A stretch of DNA of 64,000 nucleotides from Nymphaea colorata. Lineage: Eukaryota > Streptophyta > Magnoliopsida > Nymphaeales > Nymphaeaceae. The translations under genes were made by a program, and so were the position numbers. Below the pieces are notes generated by a model. That model saw only the letters and a list, made by a program, of their open reading frames with translations, was not told where the DNA came from and did not search any database. Each line of letters starts with the position of its first letter. Position 1 is the first letter of the stretch. Location of the stretch: positions 868,001 through 932,000 of the forward strand of contig NC_045146.1 in the NCBI RefSeq assembly GCF_008831285.2. The letters are read 5' to 3'. Shown here piece by piece: positions 47,250-59,437 of this stretch.

Positions 47250-48372
47250 GCTATCCATACCCTCACATCTACCTTTATGTGTGTTGTGTGCATGCGCACC
47301 CACCCACCCACTGCTTTTAAGGAGATTGAGTTGCTTATGGGCACGCAACTAAGAGTAGGGGGACATTTTAGTAATTTAAAAAATGTGTCTTTTATAATTT
47401 TTGTTTTTTCCAAAGTTTTTTTTTTGGGTGTGAAGGACAGTATTTTTGTCATAATCATTGAAGCATGAAAATTTAGTTCACCAATATAACCAGGTTTGGC
47501 CTTTAAACCCTAATTAAATAGATAAAACATTACTTTTTCACTTGCAAACCTGCTTATATGTTCGGCCCAAACACATGTCTTATGCCGGGAGCTTACTGCA
47601 AAAGAAGATTTAAGGGTCTTCGAATATGTTCGAGGCCAAACATATAGCTGGTCTCAAATATTCATGTTGTGAACGAGGCTTTGAACTTTTGCATCTTTTG
47701 GGTGTGGATTTTCTTTTTGTCTCTCTTTTGTTTTGTAACTGTTTGGCAATGAAGACAGGCATTTTACATGCTGATGTAAAGGGTAATGCTATCATTGTTA
47801 TTGGTGATTGGTGTCTTTGATTCCTAACTTTTCATGAATTCATGCCGGCAAAGAGACGAGCACGATAGATGATGAAAAATAAGAACTGAGTTGGATCAAG
47901 TTAGAGCACACGTTAGATGATTCAAAGAACGTTGCACTTCAGATTTGGGGGTAGTGTGCGACCTTAAATAATCCTTGAATCTGAAATGAAATCCTGTTGA
48001 TTTCAACAGATCAATATAAATTTGAAATCCGTGGTGAAACAAGCACATGATTCCTTAAAACGACATGACCTTAAGATTGCTTGAAATGTGCCAAAAAATC
48101 TTCACCAGAGCATCTCTTAAAAGTTCGTCTCTCTGTGCCGCAAAACGTGGTTCATGCGATTTGGAATGTTCTATTCTATTGATATTCTTTTACGTCTAAA
48201 CAAGTTTTTTTTATATATATATATAATTCCATCTTTTTCCGTGGAGACTTTTCCCCATGGAGTAACAAGTTAAACAAGCAAATATCTCAAACATTTTTTT
48301 GTGAGTCACAAACATTGAAACAAATATCATTATAAAGAAACCATCACTACATACGAACAAGAGCAGTAACAG
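47250..48372. other. 3' flank of the PR-1-like gene, no further gene
   Basis: AT-rich. Short frames without family resemblance. Confidence 0.4.
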
Positions 48373-48545
48373 TTAGGGTCGTTTGGTAGCAGCAACACTA
48401 TGAGAGTGTCTTATAAATCTGTTTAAAAAAATGAGACGTATTTATGAGTTACTAGTTTAATGTCTTATGAATCTGCCCCATTTTTTAAGGTCGAGTCAGA
48501 TTTGTGGGACGCCCGGTAGTATCTATGATGCCAAACAACTTCTTA
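48373..48545. mobile_element. Tourist/Harbinger-like MITE, 167 bp
   Basis: The left end GGGTCGTTTGGTAGCA and inverted right end GAAGTTGTTTGGCATCA flank a short AT-rich core (48376-48542). TTA is present on both sides (48373-48375, 48543-48545). Confidence 0.7.
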
Positions 48546-49239
48546 ATAACTTGGATAAAATTTCACTAAATGCATCTTTAGTGACAAATCATGTGTCACT
48601 AAATGTTTCTTTGACATAACATGTGGCCTTCTAGACACACACACACACATATTGAAACATGATTGCAAGAATTTTGATGTCATTTAAAAAGATAACATAT
48701 TGGGAGAGAGCCATAATGGATACACACTATACAAGACACCAGTTTGAGACGATGGAAATGGTGCAGAATAATATAAGGTGACAGTAATCTTAGCAGGCAG
48801 CGAGCCAATCAGCAAGGAGATCTAATGGGAGCCTATCTTGTCCTTAATGTGAAAGCTAAAATGAACGAGAAGGTTTGTCGAAAACTTTAGGAAAACAGCT
48901 CCTTTGGTGAGGTCTCAGATTAATGATATATTCCCTAGTGAGCAACAGCAACCTCAAAATGAAAGTTGGTGATGTTTTTGTAAATTTTATGTGAAATACA
49001 ACCTATAGCTAAGGTGCAGTTCTCCAAGAATAAGTCAAGGTTTTTTTTTTTTTTCCTTTTATTTTAAAGTACGCTCTGTAAACCTGTCAATGGAGTAGGA
49101 AAGCACCTTCCTTTTACCTTTACTTCGTTTTAAACGTGAGGGAAGGGTTTGATGATAACAACGATGACAGGCATTACCTAGCATCATCATGCCTGCATTA
49201 TTGAACCATGTCTTGAATCAAAGATGCTTTCCAAAAGAT

Positions 49240-49870
49240 TGAAGGGATTGGCGGAATGAATCCACACTGGAAAAGTTTTTTGATCATAGACATCGCATTC
49301 AAATTCTATTCTTTTAGAAAAGATTGTCAAAAATTTGAAAGAAAATTAATGGAAAAGGTAGTCCGCATTTATCCATTGAGTCATAATGTGTATGGAATGA
49401 AAATGCGTACATCATGACGATTCAATTGAAATCCTCAGGTTCTCAACTTTGTACACGAAATTGCAAATGATTAAAGCATAGCAGCTAAATAAAATGATGT
49501 GAAATGCCTTTTAAAAGGTTACCAGTCTGACAAAAGACAAGATGAACCCGAAACCAATTTATTTCCAACATAACCGCCCAAAGGAAAAAAAAACAAGAAG
49601 GAACCATTTATTTGGACCATACATTGACTTGCTTGTTCATGGATCTCCAGTCCAGACATATGATATATATAATCTATATTCACATGTTTATGTTTCATGC
49701 ATATTCTACCCATTTTTTAGGAGATGGTAATGAGTTGATCATGTATAGATGCCACCATGCCAAGGAAAAATTGAGTAGACAAAATGTCTCTTTAGCATGA
49801 GAAGAAAGACTAAAACCCTAAGGCCAATATAAATTGGCTTCAAAAACAATATATTAGTGAAAAATAATAA
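49240..49870. repeat. Copy A of an unidentified three-copy segment
   Basis: Resembles 51900-52360 and 56820-57360. Shared blocks include TATCCATTGA, GATTCAATTGAAAtCC, CCCAAAGGAAAAAA and CTTGCTTGTTCATGGATC. It is cut at its right end by the Copia LTR starting about 49882. No protein is readable. Confidence 0.6.
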
Positions 49871-49881
49871 TAAAATCTAGT

Positions 49882-50037
49882 GAAGGAGTTTTCTTTGTAT
49901 AGAAAATAAATTACATTTAGATCCAATTTCAGTGGATCTTGATTACAACAATTTTAGATGGTAATATTTTCTTTCTATCCCTAACCTTTTCAGTTTGATT
50001 CTGATAGTGATACAATATTTTAATTTGATAGCCAACA
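49882..50037 (-). mobile_element. Copia LTR (3' LTR of the minus-strand element)
   Basis: On the minus strand it begins TGTTGGCTATCAAATTAAAA right after a polypurine tract (GGTTTGAGGGGGAG, 50038-50051) and ends ACTCCTTCA, about 156 bases long. TG...CA ends and the adjoining purine tract are as expected. The matching LTR on the other side was not found. Confidence 0.65.
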
Positions 50038-51430
50038 CTCCCCCTCAAACCAATCTCTCTAAGATTGAATTTTGGTTTGAGACTCATGATTTTGATTTGC
50101 GTAGTGTTTTGGTGAATATGTATGCAGTCTATGATTTGGTTCCAGCGTATTCAACTTGAATCTCTTCTTTGGCTGCTTATTCTTTAAGAAAATGATAGTT
50201 GATCTCCATACGTTTGGTTCTTGCTGAAACACTGTATTCATAACTCGATATCTGGCTCCTAAACTTCACACTTTAGAACGAGTTTGAGGTAATAATTATG
50301 GCAAACTTCTTTAAAAGAGATTTTAGCCAAAGAGCTTTAAAGGGGTTCCACCAAAATCCTTGTACTTTGATTCTGCTATTGATGACCGAACAATTGCCTT
50401 TCATTTAGATAATGACTGAGACATAACATTGCTTCCAAAACATGCCACATACCTTCTGATGGATCACTTGTTTGTGGGGCAATCTACCCAATATGCACCA
50501 TAGAAAACTGTTACTAAAAGTAAGCAATATTACTTTGTTTGTAGGATCCCTTTTACATAGCTCTAGTGGATCTGAGATGGACTTTGCTTGTATTGCTATG
50601 CTTTCTTGACTACATAAGCGACATATCTCCAACAGTATTTACTTAAATGGTTTTGCATCATACTTAGATAAAGTGGTGTTGACAACAATAGGTGTGTTTG
50701 TAGGTTTATGTCCAAACATGTTGGCTAATTTGAGGAGATCTGCAATATGCTATCTTTGAGTTAACAACATGTTTCCACCTACTCTGACTGCATCTAGCCC
50801 TAGAACTTTCAGCGACAATTATATTGCTTATATAATTATGATATAAACAAGACTTGTATCGCTTTCCAAATGAAGAGTGAAGTGTCTAATAAAAACTCAT
50901 GAAACCTTTATTGTCAAAGATAAGTGTAGAGTATGTTGAACCATGCCCTGAGAGTTTGTCTTAAGTCATATATTGCCTTCTGAAGAAGGCAGACATGTTG
51001 TAGTCAAGTCTTACCTACGAATTCTTGATGCTTAATTCATATACCATGTTTTTCTTCAAAATTCTATGCAAGAATGTGTTAATGTCCAATTGTCTAATGT
51101 CCAACCTTTAGGTATGACAGTGACTAGAATTGGTATGGACAATAATGAGTTTTACCATTGAACTAAATGTTTATGAATAATCAACTTTTTCTTGTTGACT
51201 GTAGCCTTTGGCTATGAGTTTGACCCTATACTTAGTTATGATATATTAAAATTCCTTTTTATTTTGTAAATTCATTTATAGCATATAACATCGAACGACA
51301 AAGTAGTGATGATAAAACTCACATATTGTTCTTGTAAAAAGCTCAGTTGCCATCTTAGATCCAATTTAGCTTCCGCATAGCTCTTGGCTTCGCTGGCCAT
51401 AATATAAGACCATGCAATTGAAATATTTTC
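50038..51430 (-). pseudogene. Copia polyprotein remnant (reverse transcriptase to RNase H)
   Basis: Degenerate minus-strand frames follow Copia order. They run SYAEAKLDLRWQ (about 51346-51390), RVKLIAKGYSQQEKVDYS (51180-51232), LDIRQLDINTFLHRILKK, then VCLLQKAIYDLRQTLRAWF (about 50940-50996). An ISNIIV stretch (50813-50833) stands where YVDDIIV is expected, so the catalytic Asp pair is lost. RNase H traces RTKRMEINYHFLKNK (about 50176-50220) and GTKSQTAYIFTKTLR (about 50098-50142) follow, next to the purine tract and LTR. Many stops and frameshifts. Gag, protease and most of integrase are not recognised. Confidence 0.8.
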
Positions 51431-51899
51431 AGGATCCTTGTTTTATCTACAGAGCGAGTAGCCATATGATGAGCCATAATTGTTGGTAGACTATGATGAA
51501 TGGTATATCAACAACAAGTTGAATACCATTCAATTCTAATATAATACCTTAGGCATTTAAATCTTGACCAAATATTGAACTATTTGAATGAAGATATTTA
51601 AGCCATTGATTTAAAGTACATATGGACATGAAATTTAAATTAGATATGAGCATGAAATTAGAGTTACCGTGAACATGAGGTTGTGAGCTAGATCGTGTGG
51701 GGAAGCTATCGATGTACTCATTCTCAAGCACATGCAAAGAGAGGAATAAAGAAACAATAATTCATATTTGTGGACAACAACAACTTGAAGCATGACGGTT
51801 GTTTGTGTTCAAGCCACTGCTAAACATCAAGCTCAATGACGGTTAAGAAATAAAACTACATTCAAGCACTAGTTCAAAGTAGAAATATCCTTTATGTTG

Positions 51900-52360
51900 A
51901 GTTTGAAACTTATGAGAATATTAGGTTTAGATGTTTACTTTGAAAATGTGATCAGCCTGTCAAAAGCAAGATGAAACCACTATGATTTCCTTTATGACAT
52001 AGCAATCCAAAGAAAGAAACAAAAAGAAAGAAACAAAAATGAATCATTAATTTGGAATATACTTTGACATGCTTGTTCATGGATCTATAATCCATGTGTA
52101 TTACATATATAATTGATGTGCACCTATTCAGGCTTCATGTTTCATCTGCCTTTTTTGGAGAGATGATAAGGGGTCATTAGCTTGCATGGAAGTTACCATG
52201 CCATGTCAAGGATCAGTTGACACCATATCTCTTTAGAATGAAAAGAAAGAGTAACACTCTAATATCGATGCAAAGGGACTACAAAAGCCATACATTAGTA
52301 AAAAAAAAAAAGGTCAGGCAACAGTAAAGCTGGAGAAAAAGAGAGAGTGAGAAGAGCATG
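51900..52360. repeat. Copy B of the three-copy segment
   Basis: Matches copy A through ACATTAGT and then, unlike A, continues with GGCAACAGTAAAGCTGGAG, which matches copy C (GCTAACAGTAAAGCCAGAG at 57337). So B preserves a junction that the Copia insertion interrupts in A. Confidence 0.6.
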
Positions 52361-54321
52361 ATGCCAACATTCTCCATTTATTTGAGAGCTCTACAAACAT
52401 GGTTAGGTATATTTCTTGCGAAAATTTTAGTGAATCAAAAAGGTCAAAAAACGTTTCAATTGGGGTTAACAGATGAACTCCAGTAATATGTCTTTCACGA
52501 GGTCTCAAACTGTGAAAGAAGTCTGCTAGCATTGTTCAATTAGCCCCCACAATGCATCTGAATGACTTGGTCTGCTTTCACCTCCCGGGTTTAAGACAAC
52601 CCTTTGTTTCCTATTTACAATCTCATCCTCCTTCGCTAGTTAGAGTAGGAGGTCCAACCATTATCAAAAGAGTTAAAGAGAACACCATAGTGTCTCTATG
52701 TCATTAAAGCTCAACTTCAAAAAGGGAGATGACACACTATGATTGAAGATAAATTAATGAATAAATAAAAATTGAGTGACCTATAGAAGGAAACATTAGA
52801 ACTAGGTGAAAGACAATGTTTTTTGAAATGTGCACATTGATGAATGTGTCCAATAGTTTGCTAGCTAGTCAAAGGGATGTACTTTTAATAGTTTTATTAC
52901 ATAATGAAAGTTTTCCTAATAGAATAATGCATAATAGTTTGCTATTTGATATTTGTTCTATCCTTCTTGTTTTGAACATTCTCACCATCTTTGGAGGTGA
53001 TTTTAATGCTATTAGAGACAGCAAAAATAAAATTGGAAGCTTTCTATATATTCAATGCCTTTATCACCTATTGTGGTCTTCAAAAAAGCATTAGACCCAA
53101 CAAGGCATTAAACCTGTAACAAATAACTACTAGTTGGAGGAGCATATATATTGTAAACTAAAGAAAGTCTTCCCTGATGAGCTTTAGAAGTATCAATCAA
53201 ACATGTTAGACATGGTTACGAGTATATTACCAAGAGTTTTCTCTAGACAATATAGTACTATTTTTAAAGCTCAGTATAGGAAAAGTTCTGAGTGGGGTTA
53301 GGGCTTTTCATATCTTTTCAATGTTGGGTTGAACTTGAGAAATGTGAGCATGTCTTTGTTAATAGATAAAACATAAGAAATACATGTTACTTGATGATCA
53401 GGTTGATTAAAAAACTAAAAGCTAGAAGAAATATTAGTTGAATGAATCATAGTATTTACGTTATCAACCCTGAGAAAGTTCATGTTCTCAGATCTGAACT
53501 AAAAAAATGTACAAATAGCTACAAATTAAGGAAGGTAATCTTCAAGATCCTCCCTACAAATGCTTCTCAAGATGAAAGTTCAAAACAGCCTTAAGAAGAG
53601 ATTTTTTGGAGACAAATAGTTAAAGCCAAATGAATTTGGTTGGGGGACTCTTATAATAGCTTTTCATGTTTCAATCCCAGTTAGGAGATTGAAACATGAG
53701 TCTAATTGGCTCAAAGTGGATAGGAGGTTAATTTCAGATTCTCACATAATTACAAGTAGGTGCCGAAAAAATTCTTGAGGCTCTTGTAGATTGATTCTTC
53801 CATGGGGGAGTTCTCTATTCTCTTTGAAGTCTTGCCTATTCTAAATGATGAACAAAATAAAAATTATCAAGGAAAGTGATCTATAAGGAAATAAAAGAAA
53901 AGTCATTAAGTCGGAGGCGGACTCTACCCAAGGGCTTGATCACAAATTTCTACTATTCATACACAAGAAATTCTAATATATAATTGCGAAGAACAACTAT
54001 TCAACTATTAAGAGCTTCTTTAAAATATGAAGACTTACGAAGAAAATAAACCATACAGCGCTTGCTCTCATTCCCAAGGAGTATGGTCTCATTTAGGCCA
54101 ACAAACTTTAATTCATTTCCCTATGTAACTCCAGCTACATGTTTATCTTGTAGCCGAATTACAACGGGACAAGGAAAGTGGTGAATAGAATTGTTAATGA
54201 TCTTCATTGAGCTTTTATTTCAAAGGGATATCTCTTGAACAATATACTTGCTACCCACAAAATTCTTTACTCCCTTACATGTGTTAGGCTTGACCTTCTT
54301 TTATGCCAAATTTGTTATTAG

Positions 54322-54409
54322 CAGGGCTTATGATAGAGTCATTTGAGTTTTCCTTTTGGGCACTCCAGGGCTTATGATAGAGTCATTTGAGTTTTCCTTT
54401 TGGGTACTC
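54322..54409. repeat. Tandem duplication, 2 x 44 bp, inside the second LINE
   Basis: Units 54322-54365 and 54366-54409 share CAGGGCTTATGATAGAGTCA and differ by about one base near the end. Confidence 0.9.
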
Positions 54410-54830
54410 ACCTTTGTGGGAGATACAACCTAGCGTAGAGAAAATAAAAAAATTACAACACCATTGACTCTCTATCAGTTTCAATCAATGGTATACTTGA
54501 AAATTTGTTTCACTACTCAAGTTACTTCATACAAAGTGATTCCCCCTCTTCCATCCTCTTCATTGGTATAATGGAGATTATCTACATACTAATAATGGAG
54601 AAATTTTATCCTAAATCCCTTACCACTCTTAAATTAGAAAAGAAGTTCCTACACCAATGTGTATCATCTTTGCTGATGACATCCTAATACCTGACAATGT
54701 GCACCCCACTTCTTGTTATTCTGATATGAAAGTTATCTTTAGTTAGGAAGAGTTGGCAAGACTATTTGTCAACAAATATAAATTCAATTTTTTTTATTTG
54801 ATTTGCTTGACCCGGATAAATCTGAAACAT

Positions 54831-54993
54831 AGTTGTGGCACATGTGGGCTAATGCGTGCGATTGTCTACACCAGTTCACTTATTTTATATTGACACTTTT
54901 CTAACTTTTCATTTATTTTCATCTGATTGCTTCTTAAAATTAAAAGTTAAACCATTAATTCCCCTTAGCTAGAAATTTCTAACTTCGCCACTG
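54831..54993. mobile_element. Third copy of the CAGTGGCGGAGCCA-type MITE
   Basis: AGTTGTGGCACATGTGGGCT at the left and AACTTCGCCACTG at the right, in the same layout as 29288-29436 and 44002-44169. It lies inside the second LINE. Confidence 0.45.
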
Positions 54994-56208
54994 AACTGAA
55001 TGAATCTCCATCACCAGGTGAAGGTACTGCCCCCTCTACATGCTTCTTTGTTGGTGACCTCACAATTCTCTTCCTGGCCTTTTGATCAACAAAGTCACGA
55101 AGATTATTGTCCTCTACAAATCAAAGTTTCTCTCTCATGCTGATAGGCTATTTGCTTAAGGCATCCATGGGTACTTTCATAAGATACAAGTCAGGTTTCA
55201 ATTTCCAACTCAAACCATAAATGTAGTGGAGAAATCCATGATTGATTTTTTGTAGGAATCAACTTATTCATAGGTGAAATCCCTTCCTATTAAGTGAACT
55301 GCAGTTTGCTCCCATACCCTAAAAGATCAGATGAGATTGGTGAGGATAATTGACGCTAATAAAGCCAATATGGTGTCCTATGCACCAAGAAATTAAACAA
55401 CAACAGACCACCGAATCTTCTTTATTTCAATACTGGCAAAGAGATTAAGCCTCATCATAGATTGAAAACATGTTTTTATATATTGTGTATCTATAGGCAA
55501 CAGACTGAAAGTGATGGGATAACACTTGAAATGGATTAGTTTGATGTGTAGACAAGAAAACCAATGATAGACAATATATGAGAATCTATCAAGTTTACAT
55601 AAATATTATCAATTTATTTTGGAAAAATGATTCCCAACAAACAATTGTGGATTGAGGAGAGGGTTGCTCTTAACTTTAAGAGCAAGGAACACACCATTGT
55701 TTATATATATATATATGCAAGTTGGTAAAAGTCAGACCATTTAGGGAAGTGACAAAACCAGACCCATTAAATTTAATTATTAAAGTTTCTTCTTTTTTTT
55801 TTTTTGCAATCTAATCTTATAGATATGAACTTAAGAGTGATTTGGCAGAAATATTTATTAAGTTAGTAATTTTTTACTTTTTAAAGACATCTTAATAATT
55901 GAAAAATGAGCTGCTCTTATAACATAAAAAGTTTTGATAGTATAAAAGATCAATTTTTTTTACAAAAATAACTTGAATTAAAACATGATTCATATTAAAT
56001 TAGTGTTTATAACATAAAAAAGTCAGCCAGCTACATCTATGGCTGGATGGCTATTTTCATTTTGTGTCACTAAAAACTATTATAAAAAATGCATTCCATC
56101 ACTAAAAACCGTGGTTAAGCAATATGTCCCAAATACATCTTTTGTGATGGCTTTTAGCAACATAAAATAAAAAACAACTATTCAGCCATGGAGGCAACAG
56201 GCTGATTT

Positions 56209-56211
<3 letters not shown>

Positions 56212-56255
<44 letters not shown>

Positions 56256-56279
56256 AATACGAAGGTACAAGGTCCACAC

Positions 56280-56376
<97 letters not shown>

Positions 56377-56378
56377 TA

Positions 56379-56410
<32 letters not shown>

Positions 56411-56411
56411 G
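56212..56411. repeat. Long (AT)n microsatellite block
   Basis: Two AT runs (56212-56240 and 56284-56410) separated by a CACACACA stretch and a unique spacer; about 90 AT units overall. Long enough that the assembled length is uncertain. Confidence 0.95.
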
Positions 56412-56819
56412 CGGTGCTTTGGTTGAGAAATATTTTATTTGGATTCTTCTACAAGGGTTTGGGGCCTAATGCTTACTTTTCTTAACCGAGAATGGTTCGA
56501 AGCATCTGTCCATCCACCGCCCCATTAGAATCATTCTTTTGCTTGATATTGACATCCAAAACAAGCTTTACAACCGAAGGCAAACTTTTGCTTTATTATT
56601 ATACATCCTGATTTGAATTGCCAGCCCTCGTTACAACTTTCTACTTCCGAGATCTCACCGACGTGCCAATCCTTCTTTTTAGAAGGCCGCCCTCTTTTTC
56701 CCTTATAGAGCCTTCTCTTCTTTACAAATGTTTAGGCTGAAAAGTCGAGATGATTTTGTTCAAACCAAACTGCTCCTTGTGGGGAGCGCCAAGTTTGATA
56801 CATTCTCTTGTCAGCAAGA

Positions 56820-57360
56820 GGAATTGGACGAGTCGAATCAGAACCGGAATAGTTTGTTGCTCAGGATCAAACTAAAATTCTAAAGAAATTACTAGAAAAA
56901 AGGCATTCCATGTGTATCCATTGAATCAGAGAGTGTATCGGATCGGAACGCCGCCGTGCCGATTCAATCGAAACCGGCAGATTCTCTGCAAATTCAACAA
57001 CACTGGACTTCGTGGTGGTAACTGCAAAATGCTTAATTGAGAGCAGCAGAGACACTTTAGATGTAAGAACGCTTTGAAAAGGTGATCCAATCACTCAAAG
57101 CCAGATCTTATCTACCACCAGCACTCCCTTTCCGACAGAGACACCCAAAGGAAAAAAAAAAAGAAGAACAGAAAGGAACCACAGATTTGGACCATGCCTT
57201 GATCTGCCTGCTTAGGATTCATATATTTCTTTAGCCAGGGAAGAAAGAGTTCTATTTCAATTTGTAAAACTCTAAAAGCTGATGCAAACAGGCTGCAAAA
57301 GTTGTACTTCAATGAAAGAAGAATAAAAAGGGCCAGCTAACAGTAAAGCCAGAGAGAGAG
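56820..57360. repeat. Copy C of the three-copy segment, least decayed
   Basis: The minus strand of copy C gives a 75-codon frame (57094-56867) containing KHFAVTTTKSSVVEFAENLP and VSIESARRRSDPIHSLIQW; the equivalent stretch in copy A is full of stops. GC content is higher than in A and B, with several CG dinucleotides kept. No family recognised. It could be the leader or first exon of a gene whose copies decayed. Confidence 0.5.
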
Positions 57361-57756
57361 AAGACCGACCACCACAAGTCACAACCCTCATCGCGCTTGA
57401 GCCGATAAGATCGCGCTTGAGCCGCTAGGGCAAGCCAAACTTTTATCAACCATGGGAATCGAACTGGAGACACATCAGACCCACCAACTTCTCTCTCTCT
57501 AAAAGGAGAGATCAATGAGCAAAAGCGTTCCTAGTCACAGTTGTGACCAAGTGACTAGACAAGCACTGTGCCAGCACAGCCTGTGACTTGTGTGAGTCAG
57601 AAAAGAGGATCCTGATGATATGGCACCTAACTCTGAGGGGCTATTCCTCTGCATCATATGTGTTTTCTGTGAAGGAAAGGAATTAGTTTATCCACATTAA
57701 TAAACTAAAGACTATCTTTCTTATGTTCATGCTCCAGTATCTAGGACAGATGTTCT

Positions 57757-57922
57757 TTTAAAAAAACCAATTTAAATACTTTACACTATGTTTATATTAA
57801 AAAAAAGAAAAAAAAAGGAGTCGATATGAGCCACATTAAATTGGTTTTAAAAAAAACCAATTTAAAATACTTTACGCTATTTTTAAATAATAAACAATAA
57901 AAAATGAGTCGATATGAGCCGA
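57757..57922. repeat. Imperfect tandem duplication, about 90 bp
   Basis: AAAAAACCAATTTAAATACT...GAGTCGATATGAGCC at 57757-57832 recurs at about 57848-57920. Confidence 0.75.
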
Positions 57923-59179
57923 TTCATATAGGCCAAGATGGCGTTTGAAACTGCTATGGACAACAGTGTGACGTACCAGATCTTCGATTTACAAAATTTT
58001 TCAGATTATCCACTCTCTTTTCAAACACACATGCAAATCCGGATTTAAAAGTGTTCTTTCTAGCTGAGTATGAAATTTATGGATTCATTGAAATGAAAAA
58101 AGGGAAAAGAAAATCAGACTTAAATCTTTGAGTTAGGAGTCATAAATAAAAGGATGGTTCAAAGAGTTCTAACGAGTATCTTAATGCCTTTCACTCGTTA
58201 CTTTTGTTTATCAACTATTTGAAAGCATGAACACGAGGGATATCAATTGTTCACGCAAGCAAGCGTGAAAACAGACCAATTTTAACTAGTTTCTTTTGTA
58301 GGATTTAACAGATCAACTCCCATTTTCATCCTCCCTCTTCATTCCATTTTCACTTTCATTCCATCTCCATTTCAACTGCCAAACAACAGGATTAGCATTC
58401 AATGTCTTTAGATGGAATTGATGCACATAAGACTGAAAAAGAAAAAAAAAAAGCAAAGAACTGAACACATGTTATGTATAATTTTCAAACATCATCAAAT
58501 TAGATTCATCAACCCTCTTTGGAAGGTGTACCAAAAGCCTTACATCAACTGCAAATACACCACTGTCAAACGTTCACAACTCTGAACATAATAGAAAGAC
58601 AACTCACTTTTCACAATAGCAGGAAAACCCTTTCGAAATACTCTAATCCGCCATGAACGGCATCAAGTTTGCATTTCAAAAATGTTAGATAAGGCTTCAA
58701 AGAACCACAAGTTTGCCTTACTGCATCTCCTCTTCATTGGCAGAAAATCGATCCCACAATGTTCAGAAAGAGAAGAGTGCATTTAGATAAACTGCAGGAA
58801 ACCAGATTTTCTGCAATACACCTCTTAATTTTCATAGACCAAGGGAAAACATTTCAGAAACCCATAAATAATGACATAAATGTTTCTCATACTCTTGCAG
58901 GGAACTTCACAACAGCAGAACTTGGTTTTGGCTTGTCAGAGATGTTCACAAACCCAATCAGTAAATAAGCTCTGCAATGATATCCAGACTATCATTATTA
59001 CTAATATAACAAGAGTAATTACAACCAGTTTGTTGATTCTCGAAACCAAACTACATAGTTCAGTCCTAGATCTAACGCATACATTGGTAAATTGAGCTCA
59101 CCATCAAGCTCTGATCTGAAAACGTCCTCTTCTGAACTCCAAATGCTGCAATGGTCCCTCACAAACTTGTGCGTGAGAG

Positions 59180-59186
<7 letters not shown>
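57923..59186. other. 3' flank of the LEA_2 gene, no other gene seen
   Basis: AT-rich with short frames lacking family resemblance. The right end probably carries the LEA_2 gene's 3' untranslated region. Confidence 0.4.

Positions 59187-59224
<38 letters not shown>
59187..59224. repeat. (GA)n microsatellite downstream of the LEA_2 gene
   Basis: GATAGATAGAGAGAGAGAGA and further GA units; a shorter CT run at 59420-59440 abuts the stop codon. Confidence 0.9.
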
Positions 59225-59225
<1 letters not shown>

Positions 59226-59437
59226 TTGATCTACCAACCTCTGCACATTGTAACCTTCTCCCAAGATCTCCCCCCACCAAATCTCTACACAAAGTGATGC
59301 AGAGTCGAATCCAGTCTTGCACCATGTAACCTTCCCCCAAAATCTTTAGGGTGATTGCAGAACCAAACTAAACACTTCCAACTACTCATCCGTAGCAACA
59401 GTAGAGAACCCCCAACCTACCCTCTCTCTCTCTCTCT

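Larger units (their letters stand above)
52620..55640 (+). mobile_element. Second LINE, strongly decayed
   Basis: Endonuclease trace IFGGDFNAIRDSKNKIGS (52990-53041); RT traces ALALIPKEYG (about 54060), AFISKGYLLNNILATHKILY (about 54210-54275) and CIIFADDILIPD with the FADD box at 54669-54680. A further CFFVGDLTILF at about 55040 looks like a second, independent FADD-region copy. Stops and frameshifts are everywhere. A MITE interrupts it at 54831-54993. No target-site duplication found. Confidence 0.7.

Noticed and set aside
46503-47348. 281-codon minus frame antisense to the PR-1-like gene, and plus frames in other phases
   Set aside because: They mirror the very GC-rich PR-1 coding sequence; no domain, no signal, and the sense frame is a clear CAP protein.
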